A stretch of DNA of 64,000 nucleotides from Mesaphorura yosii (taxonomy: Eukaryota; Arthropoda; Collembola; Poduromorpha; Tullbergiidae), in NCBI GenBank assembly GCA_009869945.1, contig WIXG01000208.1, positions 1-64,000 of the forward strand, in the 5' to 3' direction. Position numbers and translations under genes: made by a program. Below are positions 62,101 to 64,000 of the stretch, in pieces; position 1 is the first letter of the stretch; each line of letters begins with the position of its first letter. The notes beneath the pieces are model-generated. The model did not search any database, was not told where the DNA came from, and was given only the letters and a program-made list of their open reading frames with translations.

Positions 62101-64000
62101 AGCAACCGACCAAATAAGATGTTAAATTCAATGTGATATTTGATCAAGTCCCCGGAGACTGGAGACGCATTGGCGACACGTCACGTAAAATAAGTACAGG
62201 GTACAAGTCGGCAGTGATCTTTATATTTTTATATGGCGTAATGTGTGATGGCGTAAATCGACATTCTCGACGCATTTCTACCCCCATAAATCTCTGTTAC
62301 GTTACGTTTAGCATCATCGAATAAAAAATAGAAGCCATTGGAAAAGTGTGTAACAGGACAGAGGAGCCTCTGCCTGCTCCGCGATCAAGATTAAGAGCCG
62401 ATGATGATCATGATGTGATGGCTTATGGGACAGGGACACAAAATACACCAATACACGGGACGGTTTAGCGAATCCCTCGGGAGCTTTTCTCCACTTAAAC
62501 TAACAAAGCTTTGCATCATCCCTGACATGGATATTTTTCTAATGCTTGTGCCGTGCTTCGATTAGAACTTTAGAGCTCGAATCCTTTTATCGTGCTCAAA
62601 TTCAAACACAAGTACTAAAATTACTGCTTGGCGACTGGCACAAAGGAAGTTTGACGAGCTGAGACTCCACAATATTTCACAAACAATAAAACCGAGTGTT
62701 GATGAAGAAGTTTTTACGTACACGTTCAGTGCAGAGCACAAGCACAGAGGAGCTTCGCTTATTTATTTGTCTTGTATTGTCTACACATCGCACATTCTCC
62801 GCATGCACCAGTTTTATCAAAATAACCCCTGAAAAACTTTGCTGCCTTTTTTGCTCTTTACACTCGCACTCGTAAACGCATTAACGAAGTACGAACAGGG
62901 AGAAGAGAAAAGAAAGAGATTCTCTGCTTTTGTACTTTCATAAAGTTTAAACTTCACATCAACTTTTTCACTCATCTCGACGCATCTCGTCACATCTCAT
63001 CGTGAAATCTGTGCTGCTTCTTGCTCGCCTGTCCAAACTGTTCCATCAAAATTTCTGTATTCATCCAGTGTAAAGTGTAAGTCATCCAAGTAATACTGTA
63101 ATATATTCATTCCGAAAATACGCCAGCGTGCCAATGACTACGTGGCAGCATGGCAAAATGGATCTGTACAGAAAGGCGAGAAGCATCATCATGCTTTGAT
63201 GATGAACGTTTTAACTTTGACTCATCTCGAGAGAGAAACTTCTCATATAACTTATTGGCTTCTCGCTGCTCTCTAAACTTTATTTTTACGTCCAACTTTT
63301 ACATAATTCATCTTAAATAAACAAAATCAAGCAAAAACAATTTTCGTATTTTGTGCTCCGGCTCATAATTCTCATTTTCGGCCGAGTCTTTGCCTCTTCA
63401 ATGCAAAAGCGCAACTCGAATATGCTTTTTGAGTTGTCATTCTCCACTCAGCCGTCATTTTGCCATTGCGAAATGACTTTAGACATAAATCTCATGCATT
63501 CTGCGTAATTCATGCTGCGATTTTTATTTCGAGCTGTAAATCTTGATTGGGCATAAAACCGTGAACGATAAAACTGGGAATTAAGAGAAAGGAAGGCAAT
63601 GGATAATTTGAATGTTTATTTTACTTATTGTAATAAAGAGCCGTCGTAGCCGTGAAACTGTGAGTCTTGTCTTGTTTAGAAGATCTCGATTTAAGACTGT
63701 GAGTCTACTCTTCTCATTGGTGCCATTCCTCATACAGAATTCGAATCCACTTGAAGACGTCTTACACAAATATACATTCAATTAATATATGTAGGGCTCA
63801 GGCTTAGGCCTCGCCGTAGCCGTCGTCCTATTCGCCTTGGTTATTTTTATTATTGTGTGTTTATAAAAAGTCGAGAATCGAGAATAGGAGAAAATGTCTA
63901 TGGCTCTTTTTCAATAACAAACAAAAAATCTCTCAAGAACGCTTCAACGCAGAGCACAAGCACCGTTCGCGTACATACACAAGATATATTGTAATGTAAT
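53151..64000. other. Gene-poor, AT-rich right end
   Basis: About 10.8 kb in which I find no supportable protein-coding exon, rRNA or tRNA on either strand. All open frames are below about 100 codons and look like random translation. Short simple-sequence patches occur, such as GATGAT-type repeats near 62400. The emptiness, next to a developmental regulator and in contrast to the dense left half, is compatible with regulatory or intronic DNA, but nothing in the sequence proves this. Confidence 0.45.

Noticed and set aside
49500-64000. CRISPR arrays, rRNA or tRNA genes
   Set aside because: No spaced direct repeats and no cloverleaf-like T-arm/A-box pairs were seen; the window is eukaryotic, so CRISPR is not expected.

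Overview
This is a eukaryotic nuclear window, almost certainly from an arthropod. It is intron-rich, with mostly 45-110 bp GT-AG introns, compact gene spacing and moderately AT-rich DNA. The bHLH domain of the daughterless-type gene keeps the arthropod form ([18 protein letters not shown] followed by [10 protein letters not shown]). I cannot name the species. A non-insect hexapod or another pancrustacean would fit, but nothing here decides it. All exon models were built by reading both strands, matching splice sites and checking phase, and every intact model closes in frame.

Layout, 0-12 kb: an AT-rich 5' segment with a MITE-like inverted-repeat element (443-1096); a TUG/ASPSCR1 homologue with UBL and UBX domains (+, 1851-4015); tail to tail with it, the SMC5/6 SUMO ligase NSMCE2/MMS21 (-, 4148-6498); then, diverging from NSMCE2, the centriolar distal-appendage gene CEP164 (+, 7551-12213).

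Layout, 13-24.2 kb: a one-strand tandem array (-) of seven paralogous MARVEL-like four-TM proteins, called copies A-G here. Most share one four-exon plan with phase-0 introns. The array is in visible turnover: copy B lacks two introns, copy D carries a one-base insertion in an A run, copy E has a decayed exon 3 and a lost tail, copy F needs a GC-AG intron, and an orphan exon-4 relic lies between D and E.

Layout, 25-39.4 kb: two tandem nine-exon Xaa-Pro aminopeptidase genes (+) with complete metal sites and GPI-signal-like tails; a mitochondrial-type medium-chain acyl-CoA synthetase (+, 32557-34849); and, convergent with it, a 13-exon PDXDC1 homologue (-, 35433-39382) with a possible small nested gene on the opposite strand of its 12th intron.

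Layout, 39.4-64 kb: the E-protein gene daughterless (TCF3/4/12 family) on the minus strand in 12 exons (41796-45351), starting from a short MFCAY exon like the short-isoform start of vertebrate TCF4/TCF12. A Q/S/N-rich ATG exon at 49313-48639 on the same strand may be an upstream alternative first exon or a separate gene. From 49.5 kb to the end I see no recognisable protein-coding gene. This 14.5 kb holds simple repeats, a 536 bp element with about 95 bp inverted repeats (51670-52205) and repeat-like DNA, and it may be regulatory or intronic sequence of daughterless.

The genes do not form a single pathway. What stands out is the contrast between conserved single-copy housekeeping genes (ASPSCR1, NSMCE2, CEP164, PDXDC1, daughterless) and two local tandem expansions (MARVEL-like and XPNPEP) showing duplication, decay and probable gene conversion.
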